Source: Hippopus hippopus
Taxonomy: Eukaryota; Mollusca; Bivalvia; Cardiida; Cardiidae
Length of the DNA: 64,000 nucleotides
NCBI GenBank assembly: GCA_946811185.2
Contig: OX328109.1
Location: 14,668,255-14,732,254 of the forward strand
Direction: 5' to 3'
Numbering within the stretch: position 1 is the stretch's first letter; each line of letters opens with the position of its first letter. The position numbers and the translations under genes are program-made. This document shows positions 21,306 through 31,859 of the stretch, in pieces. The notes below the pieces were generated by a model that saw nothing but the letters and a program-made list of their open reading frames with translations, had not been told where the DNA came from and did no database searches.

Positions 21306-21538
21306 TTAATTCTTTACCAAACGACAAAAATTTAGACTTGTCCGAATTGAAAGTATAATTATGCAGACAAAAAAATAAATGTGACTCAAACATTGAAATT
21401 TCTCTCGGAGGGAAGGGTAGAAAACATTGTGGGAAAAGGAGAAAATGCTGGTTACCAGCATTTTCTCCTTTTCCCCCATGCATTCCAAAGGTTTGCCTTT
21501 AGGGTCATTAAAACTCAAGATTGTGTGGTAAAGAGATA
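21306..21538 (+). mobile_element. F1 MITE next to a WSB splice acceptor
   Basis: Starts TTAATTCTTTACC, 12 bp outside the exon edge at 21293, so its terminus lies in the acceptor region of the minus-strand intron. Hairpin nearly perfect; ends GGTAAAGAGATAA. Confidence 0.82.
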
Positions 21539-21698
21539 AATTTGTTACACTTGATTCCAATATTTTCTATATTACTCTGCACTAAGTATCTCTTTTCTGC
21601 TGTTTATAGAAATTACAAAATAGAGATGGGACAGGAACAAAGTTACAGCTAGCAGACAGACTTGAGACAAGGAAACATAATTATGTTACATTTTTAAA

Positions 21699-21808
21699 GT
21701 GCCCTTCACATCATAATTTAAAACCAATGCAGATTACACCCAGACTGCACATTTTGTGCACACTACCAAAGACTACCAAATGTGCAGTCTGATCTTAGAT
21801 TTTAATTA
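21699..21808. mobile_element. F2 element, rearranged apex
   Basis: CAGACTGCACATTTTGTGCA and a duplicated ACTACCAAA spacer before TGTGCAGTCTGATCTTAG. Confidence 0.6.
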
Positions 21809-21809
21809 G

Positions 21810-22900
21810 AGTGTTACTTCCTGACTAAAGTTCTGATATTGTGGTTTTGATGATTTAATTGGTTGACTAAAAATGTTTTAGCAAGAGCGCCACATGCAGG
21901 CGCCAACACTCAGCTGCAAGTGCTTGATTTTCAGTGTGTGTCAAAATTACTTTGATAGTTACCTTCCCTTGTTGTATAGGTTCCCCTTTTGAAAGTTAAC
22001 AACTTGTCAGAGTATGAAGTAAAAATCTTTAATAACAACAAAGATATAACAAAATGTCAAAAGTTTTGCATGACGACAATGCAGACAACGACAACAACGC
22101 CGGGGCTATGACAATAAAGCAGACATTTATTCCTACCCAAGACTATACAGTAGACTCACTGACCTGTTTACATTGCAAAAAAAAGTTTCTGGAATACCCT
22201 TTTCTAGTAATTAAATTTGTTTTTGAAAGATTGATACAGAATTACACTTATAAAATTCATTCTCATAAAATTCATTGCAATAACAGTAGTCTAAGACTAG
22301 GTAAAGTGGGCCAATTTGGAATAGGTCATTTTGAATGTAGGCCATTTTGACAACTTCATCTCAAGGGAGGTTACTTCAATGGACATAATAATAAATGATG
22401 TTGAAAAACGGCTTCTCCAGTAATACTTTTTTAATCATAATAGCAGTATTTTTGGCGATGCAAGAGTAAAATTCTTTATTTTGTGATTCTTTCAATGTTC
22501 ATTTTTTATGCAAGACTGTTACACATTGTGACTGAATTTGTGTGGGATCTGAAAAATATTAGCATGAATCCCGCAGCGCATGTCATAGAATAGACACTGT
22601 AGGAGTCTTTGCCCTATTATCCTTTTACCACCTTTATTAGTTACCTGCCAGTGTTTTCAGTTTGTTTGAGTCTTATATCTGTTGTTTGGTAACAAGATAA
22701 CCTTTACCACACAACAAAGTGATAGACTTCTCCATTTTTAGCTTGGTTGTTTTCGAAGAAAACCTCAAGGTTTTGTCATAGCCCTGGCGTTGTTGTCGTC
22801 TGCATTGTCGTCATTCAGAATTTTCTGCAAAATGGAGCAGAACGAAAGCAGAGCTTTATACAATGTTCTTCTCCAAGCTGGTGGCTTAGAACAAGTACAA
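21810..22900. other. Intronic sequence, no feature seen
   Basis: WSB intron. An open stretch at 22054-22350 on the plus strand is Asp/Asn-rich from CGACAA repeats and matches nothing I know. Confidence 0.45.
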
Positions 22901-22972
22901 GTCATTTAAGCTAATATACTATCAATTTCTGTTTCTAGAATAGACACAGATTCAGATACACTGAGTACATAC

Positions 22973-23129
22973 AGTTTTCCGGCATCCCTGTTCCATGGTA
23001 GTAGATAGACAATGCCTCCCCCTTGAGACCAGGCTACATAGGAACAGTCTGGAGCCCAAACACTACACCAGTTCTCCGGGCTTAGCCCCTTATACACCTG
23101 TCGCTGTTCATCTATCAGACTTGCCTGAC
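22973..23129 (-). CDS. WSB protein, coding exon (WD1)
   Basis: 157 nt between acceptor GTGTATTTGCAG and donor AAACT|GTATGT. It encodes QASLIDEQRQVYKGLSPENW, then CSVWAPDCSYVAWSQGGGIV and YLLPWNRDAGK. It corresponds to WSB1 ENWTVAFAPDGSYFAWSQG...KLVPW, diagnostic for the family. No in-frame ATG precedes this, and the entry is phase 1 (xGT), so at least one coding exon lies further right. WSB proteins are soluble substrate receptors: WD repeats bind the target and the C-terminal SOCS box recruits Elongin B/C and Cullin-5 (known for the family). WSB1 and WSB2 cannot be separated here, hence no symbol. Confidence 0.93.
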
Positions 23130-23310
23130 CTGCAAATACACAAGACATGACATGATAAAAAGTTTGCAAGTCCTCTTGTCTCCCATGGCAACATAAGTCA
23201 CTTTTGCAGACACTGTGGGTCAACATTTGTCTGCAAAGAAGTTGTGGATTGGTCACTGGTCAGTAACCCTAAGTCAACCATAACAACAACAAACAAACTG
23301 AGCAGACATT

Positions 23311-23437
23311 TTAAGCCTTCACCACAAATTCCATGTTTTTGTAAACATCCCTAACAAAGAAGGCCTTAGAAAACATCTTTTCAAAGGTCTTCATTTTAAG
23401 GGTTGTTAAAGCTCTGGAATACATGGTAAAGTGTTAA
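23311..23437. mobile_element. F1 short/short isomer without hairpin
   Basis: TTAA to TTAA, 127 bp. Left AGCCTTCACCACAAATTCC and right CTCTGGAATACATGGTAAAG are both short arms. The apex between GAAAACATC and TTTTCAAAGG is deleted. Confidence 0.65.
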
Positions 23438-23639
23438 CAATGCCCTATATTCACCAGTTAATGTATAGGGTAACAGACATTCTACAACAGTTACCAGCTA
23501 AATGAGAGAGAAACAATCAATACATGGATCCGTGGTGATAAGATAAACCGACTTCCTTGGTTACTGTTGCCAAGGGCTCCCAAACAACCGCAGTAATGCA
23601 TATACAGTATAGCAGATAGCCTTCTTAAATCGTGCTGCC

Positions 23640-23711
23640 ATGACTATTTCTCTCGATGAAATTCCGGAAAAAAAATTTTTTTCATACATTTCTGCCGATG
23701 ATGAATTCACA
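23640..23711 (+). CDS. Candidate first coding exon, unknown gene
   Basis: ATG after GTGCTGCC opens 24 codons (MTISLDEIPEKKFFSYISAD then DEFT), followed at once by a consensus donor ACA|GTAAGT. Composition is coding-like and the frame is phase 0 at the donor. I found no downstream partner exon and do not recognise the protein. It lies about 510 bp beyond the WSB WD1 exon and reads the other way, so it would start within a WSB intron or near its promoter. Confidence 0.35.
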
Positions 23712-24262
23712 GTAAGTAATTTAAAGATGCTTGAACTAATTTACACAAGGATATGTACAAAAAGGGTGAATTACAGGGGCTACGAACAATGTAACAGATC
23801 TACTTGTATTTTACCAAAGTTTTGAACTTCAATGAGAAAGAATAAAACACATCAACAAAACTCCATTTTGCCACAGAATAATAGAATTAAAGATATTTAT
23901 TGTTTTCGTAAGGTTAGTAAAGTCATCTCAACATCATACCTAATTAAATAACACTGAATTACAAGCATTTCAAAAAAATTGTAGATTGCCTGATTCTACA
24001 AAGAGGTGTAAATTTATGAAAAATTTCAATATCAGGTTAAGAGAAAAAGGGTTGTCTGATGATTTTATAATACGTTAAGTGTGTCGTCAATTAGCAAACT
24101 TGTTAATATCATTGACGGTAGTTTGTTTTATCATATGATATACTGAAGACAACGGGTGGTCAAGTTGATTAGAGCGGCAAATTGGTTTGCAATTAAACAT
24201 TCTTCCTATCAATTAACAGTTTACCGACACACCCTTTGAAATGGTAGATGTGCTAATCCACT

Positions 24263-24495
24263 TTAACTCTTCACCAAATGACAAAATTTTAGAACAATCC
24301 AAACTCAAACCAATTGCAGACAACGAAATAAATGACTCATCAATTGAAAAAAAATTTTTTTTTTACAGAGCACAAAACACTGTTAGAAAAGGAGAAAAAT
24401 GAATGTTACCGGCATTTTCTCCTTTTTCCACAAGGCTTTCAAAAGCTGTCTTCCTCAGGATCGTTAAAACTCGGGTTCCTGTGGTAAATGGTTAA
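24263..24495 (+). mobile_element. F1 MITE, complete but diverged
   Basis: TTAA to TTAA, 233 bp. Hairpin apex altered (ATGAATGTTACCGGC). Confidence 0.75.
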
Positions 24496-24958
24496 AACGG
24501 CTAAGTCAAAAGAAAAATTTACAAGTTTCCTATTGAGCTGAACTTTCACCAGTACAGAATTTAGATTTTTTTTTTTATAAATAATTCAATATTAATAGTT
24601 TTCATGAACATTAGCGAGTTCTGATTGGCTGAAAAATTTTTTTCATAGCTCCATGAAAAAAAAAAAATTTAGCAGTGCCGGAACTACTTTTGCAGTCAAA
24701 GTAATGTAAACAAACATGTATATACGAGATTTCATAATGTTTTTTCGGTCTGATTTTATATCGAGTCCGAAGATTAAATTGCTAGCTGAATTTGTTTTTT
24801 CTGAATACTGAAAAAAAAGTCCAACAGTAAATTCAAAGCGAGAGCTGAAAACTCATTGTTACTCTGCTGGGTTTAAACGATCTTATTTTCAACTTAATTC
24901 TAGTGTATTGAACTTCTAATAATAAATCCACTCAATCTGCAAACGTTCAATACTGTAA

Positions 24959-24988
24959 TGACGTCATGAATTACGTCATTTGACGTCA
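24959..24988. promoter_or_regulatory. Triple CRE-like cluster
   Basis: TGACGTCA at 24959, TTACGTCA at 24971 and TGACGTCA at 24981. The ACGTCA cores lie 24961, 24973 and 24983. TGACGTCA is the known CREB/ATF palindrome. No transcription start is proven nearby. Confidence 0.45.
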
Positions 24989-25121
24989 TGAAGGAGCAGT
25001 TTTACCGCGCTTTCAAATATCAATGAAAAGGACAGTAAATAAATATGCAATGTTGGATTTACACAAAAAGAGCAGTTAGTATTATTTAAGTGCATATTTG
25101 TTGTCTGTGATATTGAATTAT

Positions 25122-25273
25122 AAGGAATGAAGAGAATTTTTTTTTGTTTTCATGGAGGTATGAAGAAAAAACCTAATCACACTTTTGTATGAAACCGCTT
25201 CGCGGTTTCATACAGTGTGATTAGGTTTTTTTTTCATACCTCAATGAAAACAAAAAAATTCTCTTCATTCCTT
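25122..25273. repeat. 152-bp near-perfect palindrome
   Basis: Starts AAGGAATGAAGAGAATTTTT and ends as its inverse (AAATTCTCTTCATTCCTT). The arms pair through CTAATCACAC/GTGTGATTAG to a tight apex CCGC-TTC-GCGG at 25195-25205. Confidence 0.88.
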
Positions 25274-26173
25274 AATTGAAATCTACTCTTAGTGAGGAAG
25301 ACAGTAAGAGCTACACGTCAATGTACATTTTGTAAATACTAGTTAGTTTAAACCCAAGACTTCACTGCATGTAATTTGCAATCTGATCTATATCTACACA
25401 TTCAGCATATTCTTCATGCAAGGATTAAGATTAACGTCAAACTGAAACATTGATGACAAGTGCCACTTTTTCGATGTGCACAGGTTATTAAACAAGGTTA
25501 GATATTCAAGTAAACGTGTTGTCTTCTTATTAGTATTTCATATAGATCTATTTTTACCTTTGTTTTCCATTTTAAAACATTTGTGTCTCTTTCAGAATCT
25601 TTCAGAGGGAAAAAAAAAACCTATAGCATTAGCATTAATTAATCCATTGTGTAATGTAGCGCTGATCAGAACTCTTTATGTCCAAATTTTCATTCTTTAT
25701 CATAATTCAAACTTGTGTGCAGCCTCTGCGTGATCTCACGTCAGCGGTACACGTTCGCAAAGCACATGTTTTAAATTTTTTCTTAAATTCAAACGTTTAA
25801 AACACAAAATAAATAAATACTATCGCACCCCTCCATCGTTAACAGTCGTTTGTTTGGGAGCCGAAATAGCAGATAACAAGGCTGCATGTCGGGTAAAATA
25901 AATGCGATGACCTGATTGGTCAAATATCGATTTCCATGGATCCATGTATAGGACGAGAAGTATTTCAGAATTTGGAAACTACAAAGATTTGCTCCTTTCT
26001 CTCACAATGTTTTCACACAGCAGTTTACAAAGGGACTTGAAAATTAGTATCTTGTATTTTCCACAGAGTTAATCCCTGCAGTGCTAAATAACTACAATGG
26101 ACATCCCTGTATCTAGTACAAAAAAAAGAGATTTTGAAATTTCTAGGCAGATTTGTCAGAATGTCTGACAAAA

Positions 26174-26250
26174 AGGTGGACAGTGTAGATCCAAGATCAG
26201 ACTGCATGTTAAGTGAAGTCTGATCTTGATCTAAACTATGCACATTAGTG
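26174..26250. mobile_element. F2 hairpin
   Basis: GGACAGTGTAGATCCAAGAT to TGATCTTGATCTAAACTATG. Confidence 0.65.
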
Positions 26251-26349
26251 ACTTTACCCTGGATCAGCCGTGTATACCTCCTACAGTCTAATGGACAAGA
26301 TAGATTAGGTTTGGTCATGCTGACCTCTTTCTATCTATAGTAAATTACC

Positions 26350-26578
26350 TAAACCCTTTACCACACAGACTAAAGATTAAGCAACCTTGAGGGAGAAAGC
26401 TTTTGAAAACATTGTAAGAAAAGGAGAAAATGCTGATAACCAGCATTTTCTCCTTTTTCCACAATGTTTTCTACCCTTTCAAGAACAACCTTCAGTTTTT
26501 GGGTTTAATTAATTTTGTCGCTTGCAAATGCTTTCAAGTTGGATAATTCCAAAATCTTGTTGCTTGGTAAAGAGTTAA
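26350..26578 (-). mobile_element. F1 MITE, near complete
   Basis: Left TTAA mutated (TAAACCCTTTACC); right TTAA kept. Confidence 0.82.
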
Positions 26579-26663
26579 TGACCTTCATAAATGTCTGTAA
26601 TGAGTTTTGTCATGCAACAATGTCCTTAATGAATATTAGGGTCACTGAACTTCAAAACTTGTA

Positions 26664-26892
26664 TTAACCCTTTACCACACGGCAAAATTTAAGACCTATC
26701 CAAATTGAAAGCATTTGCAGACGACAATTTCATAGTGGCTCAAATGACGCAACTTTTCTTCGATAGGGTAGAAAACTTTGTGGGAAAAGGAGAAAATGCT
26801 GGTTACCAGCATTTTCTCCTTTTCCCACAATGTTTTCAAAAGGCCTCTTCTTCAGGGGCGTTAAAAGGCGTCATTGTGTGGTAAAGGGTTAA
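26664..26892 (+). mobile_element. F1 MITE, complete
   Basis: TTAA to TTAA, 229 bp. Perfect apex. Confidence 0.87.
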
Positions 26893-26935
26893 ATAGGCCT
26901 TCATAGATTTTTTTGCGGCAAAAAAAAATTTACTC

Positions 26936-27112
26936 TATTTAATGGTGTTTTACGCCACTTTCATCATTATTTCAGTCATACCACAGCGACAGCTAGGTTA
27001 GGGCTTTGAAGTGTCTTGCCCACAAAAAGTTGTGGACCAAGTGAGGCTCGAACCTGGGGCCTCCAGGGCACGATTCCCGCACTTCACCACTGAGCCATGC
27101 AGGACCCTGCTG
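26936..27112 (-). mobile_element. tRNA-derived SINE
   Basis: On the minus strand: TGGCTCAGTGGTGAAGTG (A box), AGGTTCGAGCCTC (B box), and a 3' part matching ACTGAAATAATG...AACACCATT of the 49.5 kb copy. Confidence 0.75.
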
Positions 27113-27129
27113 CGACTGAAGAATTTTTG

Positions 27130-27348
27130 TTAACTCTTTACCAAACACCAAAATTTTAGACTGGTCCAAATTGAAATAATTTGTAGTCCACTGATTAAAT
27201 GTGGCTAAAATGATGGAATTTGTATCTGATAGAGCAGAAAAGATTGTGGGAAAAGGAGAAAATGTGGGTTCCTCCCTTTCCCACAATGTTTTCAAAAGTT
27301 TTATTCTTCAGGGTCATTAAAACTCGGGATTGTCTGGTAAAGGATTAA
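27130..27348 (+). mobile_element. F1 MITE, apex deleted
   Basis: TTAA to TTAA, 219 bp; the tip reads AATGTGGGTTCCTCCC. Confidence 0.78.
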
Positions 27349-27563
27349 TCACACCAAAAAAAATTGATATGTCCTAGTAAAAGCATTTGAAGGCAGCAAA
27401 TGCAATGTAGATCAAAAGAGGAATTCTGTCTTTGAAATGGGAAAAATACTGTGGGAAAAAGAGAAAATGCTGGTTTTCAGCATTTTCTCCTTTTCCCACA
27501 ATATTTTAAAGAGCCTTCTTTCACAGGGTCGGTGAAACACTGGTTTGTGTGCTAAGGGGTTGA
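27345..27563 (+). mobile_element. F1 MITE, tandem to previous
   Basis: Shares TTAA at 27345. Apex is GCTGGTTTTCAGC. Confidence 0.72.
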
Positions 27564-27780
27564 CTCCTTATTTGGGAGACAGTGGCGTAGTGGTAGAGCT
27601 CCAGCCTCTCACACCGCAAGTTCTTGGTTTGAATCCCTTGATAAGCGAGGTCAACCTTTGGAACTACCCACAACATTGGCCTAATAGTGGTAAAGATCAC
27701 CAGGCAGTTATCATCCTCAGAACCCAGGTTTTAAGCATTACGTTACTCTCCATGCATCACCCCTGGGAAAACTGACTAGC
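27563..27780 (+). mobile_element. tRNA-derived SINE, second family
   Basis: CAGTGGCGTAGTGGTAGAGC (A box) and TTGGTTTGAATCCC (B box), then a body unrelated to the 49.5 kb SINE. Confidence 0.65.
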
Positions 27781-28048
27781 AAATTGTCATTTCTTATAAA
27801 TATTCATATGGTCTGGAAGTACCCTAATAGCCAATCAAAAGATCGATAACATAATGATACTCTCTTGTAAAGAAGATAATTTCATTTCTTCTGTTACTAA
27901 AAATAACCCTGGAAAAAACCCGAGGTTGTCAACAAATATGGCTGACATCAGCATGCTTGTCTCCTGTGAGATATGCCATTCTGCCATACAGGGATGACAC
28001 TATCGATCTTTGTGTATGATTTTAACTGACAATCTTTCGGTGAAACAC

Positions 28049-28100
28049 TGGAAATCTCTTTTAAACGCTTCTCGACTGTGGTATTGATGGGCGCCGCCAT
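28049..28100 (-). CDS. Candidate WSB first coding exon
   Basis: Minus-strand ATG in AAATATGGCGGCGCCC, a YY1-like start context. It encodes MAAPINTTVEKRLKEIS and could end TCC A|GTGTTT in phase 1, exactly the phase the WD1 exon needs. The resulting 18 residues equal the gap to the WSB1 N-terminus. The donor is poor (GTGTTT), and the frame stays open well past it, so this is inference only. Confidence 0.28.
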
Positions 28101-28382
28101 ATTTAAAGTATCGCTAAGCTTGACTTGCAACGAATGATGTGATTGGATGTCGACAAGTAAAAAATAGAAATGACGGTGTATTTGTGATAAAAATAGTTTA
28201 AATTTTCTCAAAGAAAAACTGAGATCACCAATCAAAATGCTTCATGAATAATTCAAGAGAACGAGGAAACGCCAGCGAAATAACCCAGGGTCGATTACAG
28301 AATGAATTGAAACTGGGTCACCAAGAATGGGTTGATGTAAGTTATACGAAACTGTTTCACAATCAATGTAAAATAAATAAGT

Positions 28383-29862
28383 TTAACTCTTTACCACACA
28401 ATCCCGAGTTTTAACAACCCAGGGGAAGTGGCCTTTTGAAAATATTGTGCAAAACGAAGAAAATGCTGGTTACCAGCATTTTCTCCTTTTCCCACAATGC
28501 TTTTTAACCAATCTAAGACGAAGTTCCATCATTCAGTGATTGGGAAAGAATTATTTTCAATGGGACAATGTCCCTTCCTCCAGGAAAATCAATGTGACAT
28601 TTTGAAAACCAGTGTGACAATTTAAGAAAAAAACACAAAATCTTTTAATTGCTTTCATTTATTTTTTTAAAATAGTACTATCCCAATGCAAGTCAAAATG
28701 TAGCTTATGCTGGTTCTATATTTAATGCTTGGAATCAAACATAGTCATCTGGGTTCTCATTAGGTCCTGAATCCCAAGAGTCATTGAATCTTGGGCTGAA
28801 ATTTTCAAGAGTCAAAATGAAATTTCCAAGCATCAAAGAGAAATTATCAAGGGTCAAAATTACTTGGTTATTATGGAAATATAAGGATGACACCAAAAGA
28901 CAAAGGCCTAACCTTCACCCCCCTTTCATTGTTCCGTAAGACGAAGGTCTGACCTTCACCCCCTTTCATTGTTATTTTCATTTCATTAAAGAAAAAAAAA
29001 ACAAGAACTTTTTTTCTCATTATCATTCTTTACATATAATTATGTAAATTCACTGTTTAAATTCATTATAAATGCTGAAGAAACAATTTGAGACAACTCT
29101 GATCGGACGGTGTCAAATGGACCGTTGTTGTGTCATGGGTTTTCACGTTTTTTTTCCAGCGATCTGCTTTCATATCTTTTTATTTCTTTTAGCAGTATTA
29201 TAGCATGATGATTGAAATGAACTTATCAATTGGGGTAGCAGGGAACATAAATACTATTAGACCATAAGCTGATTGAGAATGTTACCTATCTAATTCATGA
29301 TGAAAAAAAAAGTGGCCTTCTCAATCAGCATAATACATGTATACACTGATAAACGTTTGCTGCATGTCCATGGATATGCTTGGGATAGGCTCGGAGAGAG
29401 ATGTAATCTGAGAGTTGCTCTGATTCTCGCTAGGATCGTCTTTATGAGTCTGTTAATAAACGATCATTGTGGGAAAGAAATTACTGATGGAGCCCTGACC
29501 TTCATGCAATTTTAAATTTTCGGTGGTATATTCTAATGCTTAGGTAGTTGTTGATTTGAATTTTACGGCAAAACCAGGGCAGTTTCATCAAGACGACAAA
29601 ATAGGTTCAATATTCAATACGCGTTTTATGATTGAAAACATGACGTCACACGCACATAGCTACTCATTTTTATAGAGCGTCTAATCGGCGCCGATCAAAG
29701 GAGATTCGTCTGACTAAATTTCGTACTTTTACGACGTCGAAAATTGAATGAGACAAGGGCGCACTCATTGGCAAAAACGATGTGACATTTTGGACTTTAA
29801 TGTGACTATGGCGCGTGGCGCAAGCCTTTCCCAGTCACTGATCATTTGAGTCACATTTACCT
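28383..29862 (-). mobile_element. F1 MITE split by hAT-like element
   Basis: Short arm, hairpin and GACGAAGTTCCATCATT (28383-28533) continue after the insertion as TGAGTCACATTTA (29847 on). The rejoined order matches F1 GAGCCACATTTA. Confidence 0.75.
28534..29840. mobile_element. 1.3-kb hAT-like element nested in F1
   Basis: TIRs CAGTGATTGGGAAAG and CTTTCCCAGTCACTG (14 of 15 match), with 6-bp duplications ATCATT at 28528-28533 and 29841-29846. A subterminal GGGACAATGTCCC palindrome follows the left TIR. An internal block (about 29095-29150, TCTGATCGGACGGTGTCAAA) recurs at 43898-43950 in another CAGTG-ended element. Open frames are short and unrecognised; no transposase is visible. Confidence 0.8.
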
Positions 29863-30046
29863 TTTTACCACATGAAAAAAATGTAGACTTGTCCAAAATG
29901 AAAGCAGTTGCAGATGTAAATATAAATGTGGCTCAATTAATGGAATTTGTCTTTGAAAGGGTAGAAAACATTGTGAGAAAAGGACATTTTTCCCACAACG
30001 TTTTCTAAAGGCTTCTAAAACTCAGGATTGTGTGGTAAACGGTTAA
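29857..30046 (+). mobile_element. F1 MITE, apex deleted
   Basis: Hairpin reduced to GAGAAAAGGACATTTTTCCC. Confidence 0.72.
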
Positions 30047-30212
30047 ATTGTCAACTGCAAATACTTTCAATTTGGACAAGTCCACAATTTTGTTGTGTGG
30101 TAAAGAGTTTAACAAAATGGTTACCAGCATTTTCTCCTTTTCCACAATGTTTTCAAAAGGCCTCCTTCCTCAGGGTTCATAAAAGACAGGATTGTTTGAT
30201 AAAGGCGTAAAC
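30043..30212. mobile_element. F1 chimera
   Basis: An inverted long arm (AACTGCAAATACTTTCAATT ... GGTAAAGAGTTTAAC) is joined to a right half starting at the apex (GGTTACCAGCATTTTCTCC) and ending GATAAAGGCG. Confidence 0.65.
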
Positions 30213-30339
30213 AAGTGGACTAACTGCACATAAAGGAATGTGCTTGGACGAACACTCTAAATAAAATGCAACCCCTGTTAAATTTTTAGTCACACAAAAA
30301 ATAACTTCATGTTGCAGTCATGATATCCCACAAAGTATT

Positions 30340-30700
30340 AGACAGTGTAGATCCAAGATCAGACTGCACATCTGAATCTACCATGTCCATATCAGCCAGT
30401 ATTTCAATGTGCATTAAGTGTGTGAGAACTTGCACTGGACAGGCCCCAGTGTCATGAGGTCACTTATACACAAAAAATACTATTACCTCTCAACATGTAT
30501 TTCATAACTATTTTTGCATTTGCGGCCTGTGTAGATTAGGATCAGAGTGCACAGAAAATGCTGTCGGCTCTTTGATCTGTGTACTTTGCTGATACATTCT
30601 AGACAGAAGTAACCTTCAAATTTTAATTATTTCATACTTAATTTTAATTTCAAAATGTCAGATGTATTTATTCAGCGCACTAGGGGTTATGATATTACAT
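30340..30700. mobile_element. Two F2 pieces
   Basis: 30340-30390 has a deleted apex (CAGACTGCACATCTGAATCT). 30520-30700 is a diverged copy ending TTTATTCAGCGCACTAGGG. Confidence 0.55.
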
Positions 30701-30719
30701 AACATTAATCCCAAACAAC

Positions 30720-31160
30720 AACTAGAGGCGCTTGAGCGCCTGTATCGCTCCACAGGCCTGATATTTCTATAAAGGCGAAAGGAAGTTTTTAAGATTTATC
30801 ATTCAATCCTGCATTTTAGCTCACTGAAGAAAAAGGGTATGGAAAAAACTTGTGAGAAAAGAAGAAAAAAATGGTAACCAGCCACGCACGGACGAACGAA
30901 CGAACGGACGAACGGACGGACGGACCGACGCAACAACCAGAATTCTTCATGGAACACAATTATTTGAAGGAATTTGAAAGAGGACCACCAAAGGAACATT
31001 CCTGTGAAATTTGGTAAAAATCCAGTCAATAGTTTCTGAGGAGAAGTTTTTTAAAGAAAAAAATTACGGACGCACGCACGGACGAAGGGACGGACGAACG
31101 GATGGACGGACGGACGACGGACACAATGCCATGACAATAGCTCGCTTGTTAAAGTGGCGT
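30720..31160. repeat. Dispersed repeat with ACGG tracts
   Basis: Leader GAGGCGCTTGAGCGCCTGTA, two (GGAC/GAAC)n tracts, and tail ATGCCATGACAATAGCTCGC. A block from 30934 to 31135 is duplicated downstream. Confidence 0.7.
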
Positions 31161-31512
31161 TAAACTCCAATACATCCAACCAACTAATAATCATTCAGTG
31201 ACGACCGATTACAGTGCTTACACAACCACCATAGAAACAATTTGGTAGACAACCACCATAGGAACTTACCTGCAAAACAACAATGAAATCCAATGAATAG
31301 TTTTAGAGAAGAAATTTTTCAAAGATTTTACTTTATACCATAAAAGGAAAATGAGTCTCCCATAAAAGCCATGTTTTTTGACAGATCATTTTCTTTTTTA
31401 AGGAATTCTGTAAACCTGTATCTAAGGAACATTCCTGCAAAATAATAATGCTATCCAAATAGCGGTTTGGGAGGAGAAGATTTTTAAAGGTTTTTTACTT
31501 TGGTTGCCATGG

Positions 31513-31745
31513 CAACCAGAATTCTTCATGGAACACAATTATTTGAAGGAATTTGAAAGAGGACCACCAAAGGAACATTCCTGTGAAATTTGGTAAAAAC
31601 CCAGTCAATAGTTTCTGAGAAGTTTTTTAAAGAAAAAGTTTACGGACGCACGCACGGACGAACGGACGGACAGACGGACGGACGCACGACAGACACAACG
31701 CCATGACAATAGCTCGCTGGCCTTCGGCCAGTGGAGCTAAAAACC
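31513..31745. repeat. Second copy of the 30.9 kb block
   Basis: AACCAGAATTCTTCATGGAA through AAATTTGGTAAAAACCCAGT and ACGGACGCACGCACGGACGA, almost identical to 30934-31135. Ends CTCGCTGGCCTTCGGCCAGT. Confidence 0.8.
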
Positions 31746-31859
31746 TTAGGTGACCAATTTACCTAATTCCTGCCTACTGGTATTAACCGATTTATTGTAC
31801 AACTGCCACTTTTTCACACTCGAAATTCCTTTGCACTTTAATCACATAATTTAGTAACA

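Noticed and set aside
23540..23600. X-box (RFX) site upstream of the 23640 ATG
   Set aside because: Only a half-site, GTTGCCAAGG, is present; the second half does not fit.
27545..27775. 76-codon plus-strand open frame
   Set aside because: It lies almost wholly inside a tRNA-derived SINE.
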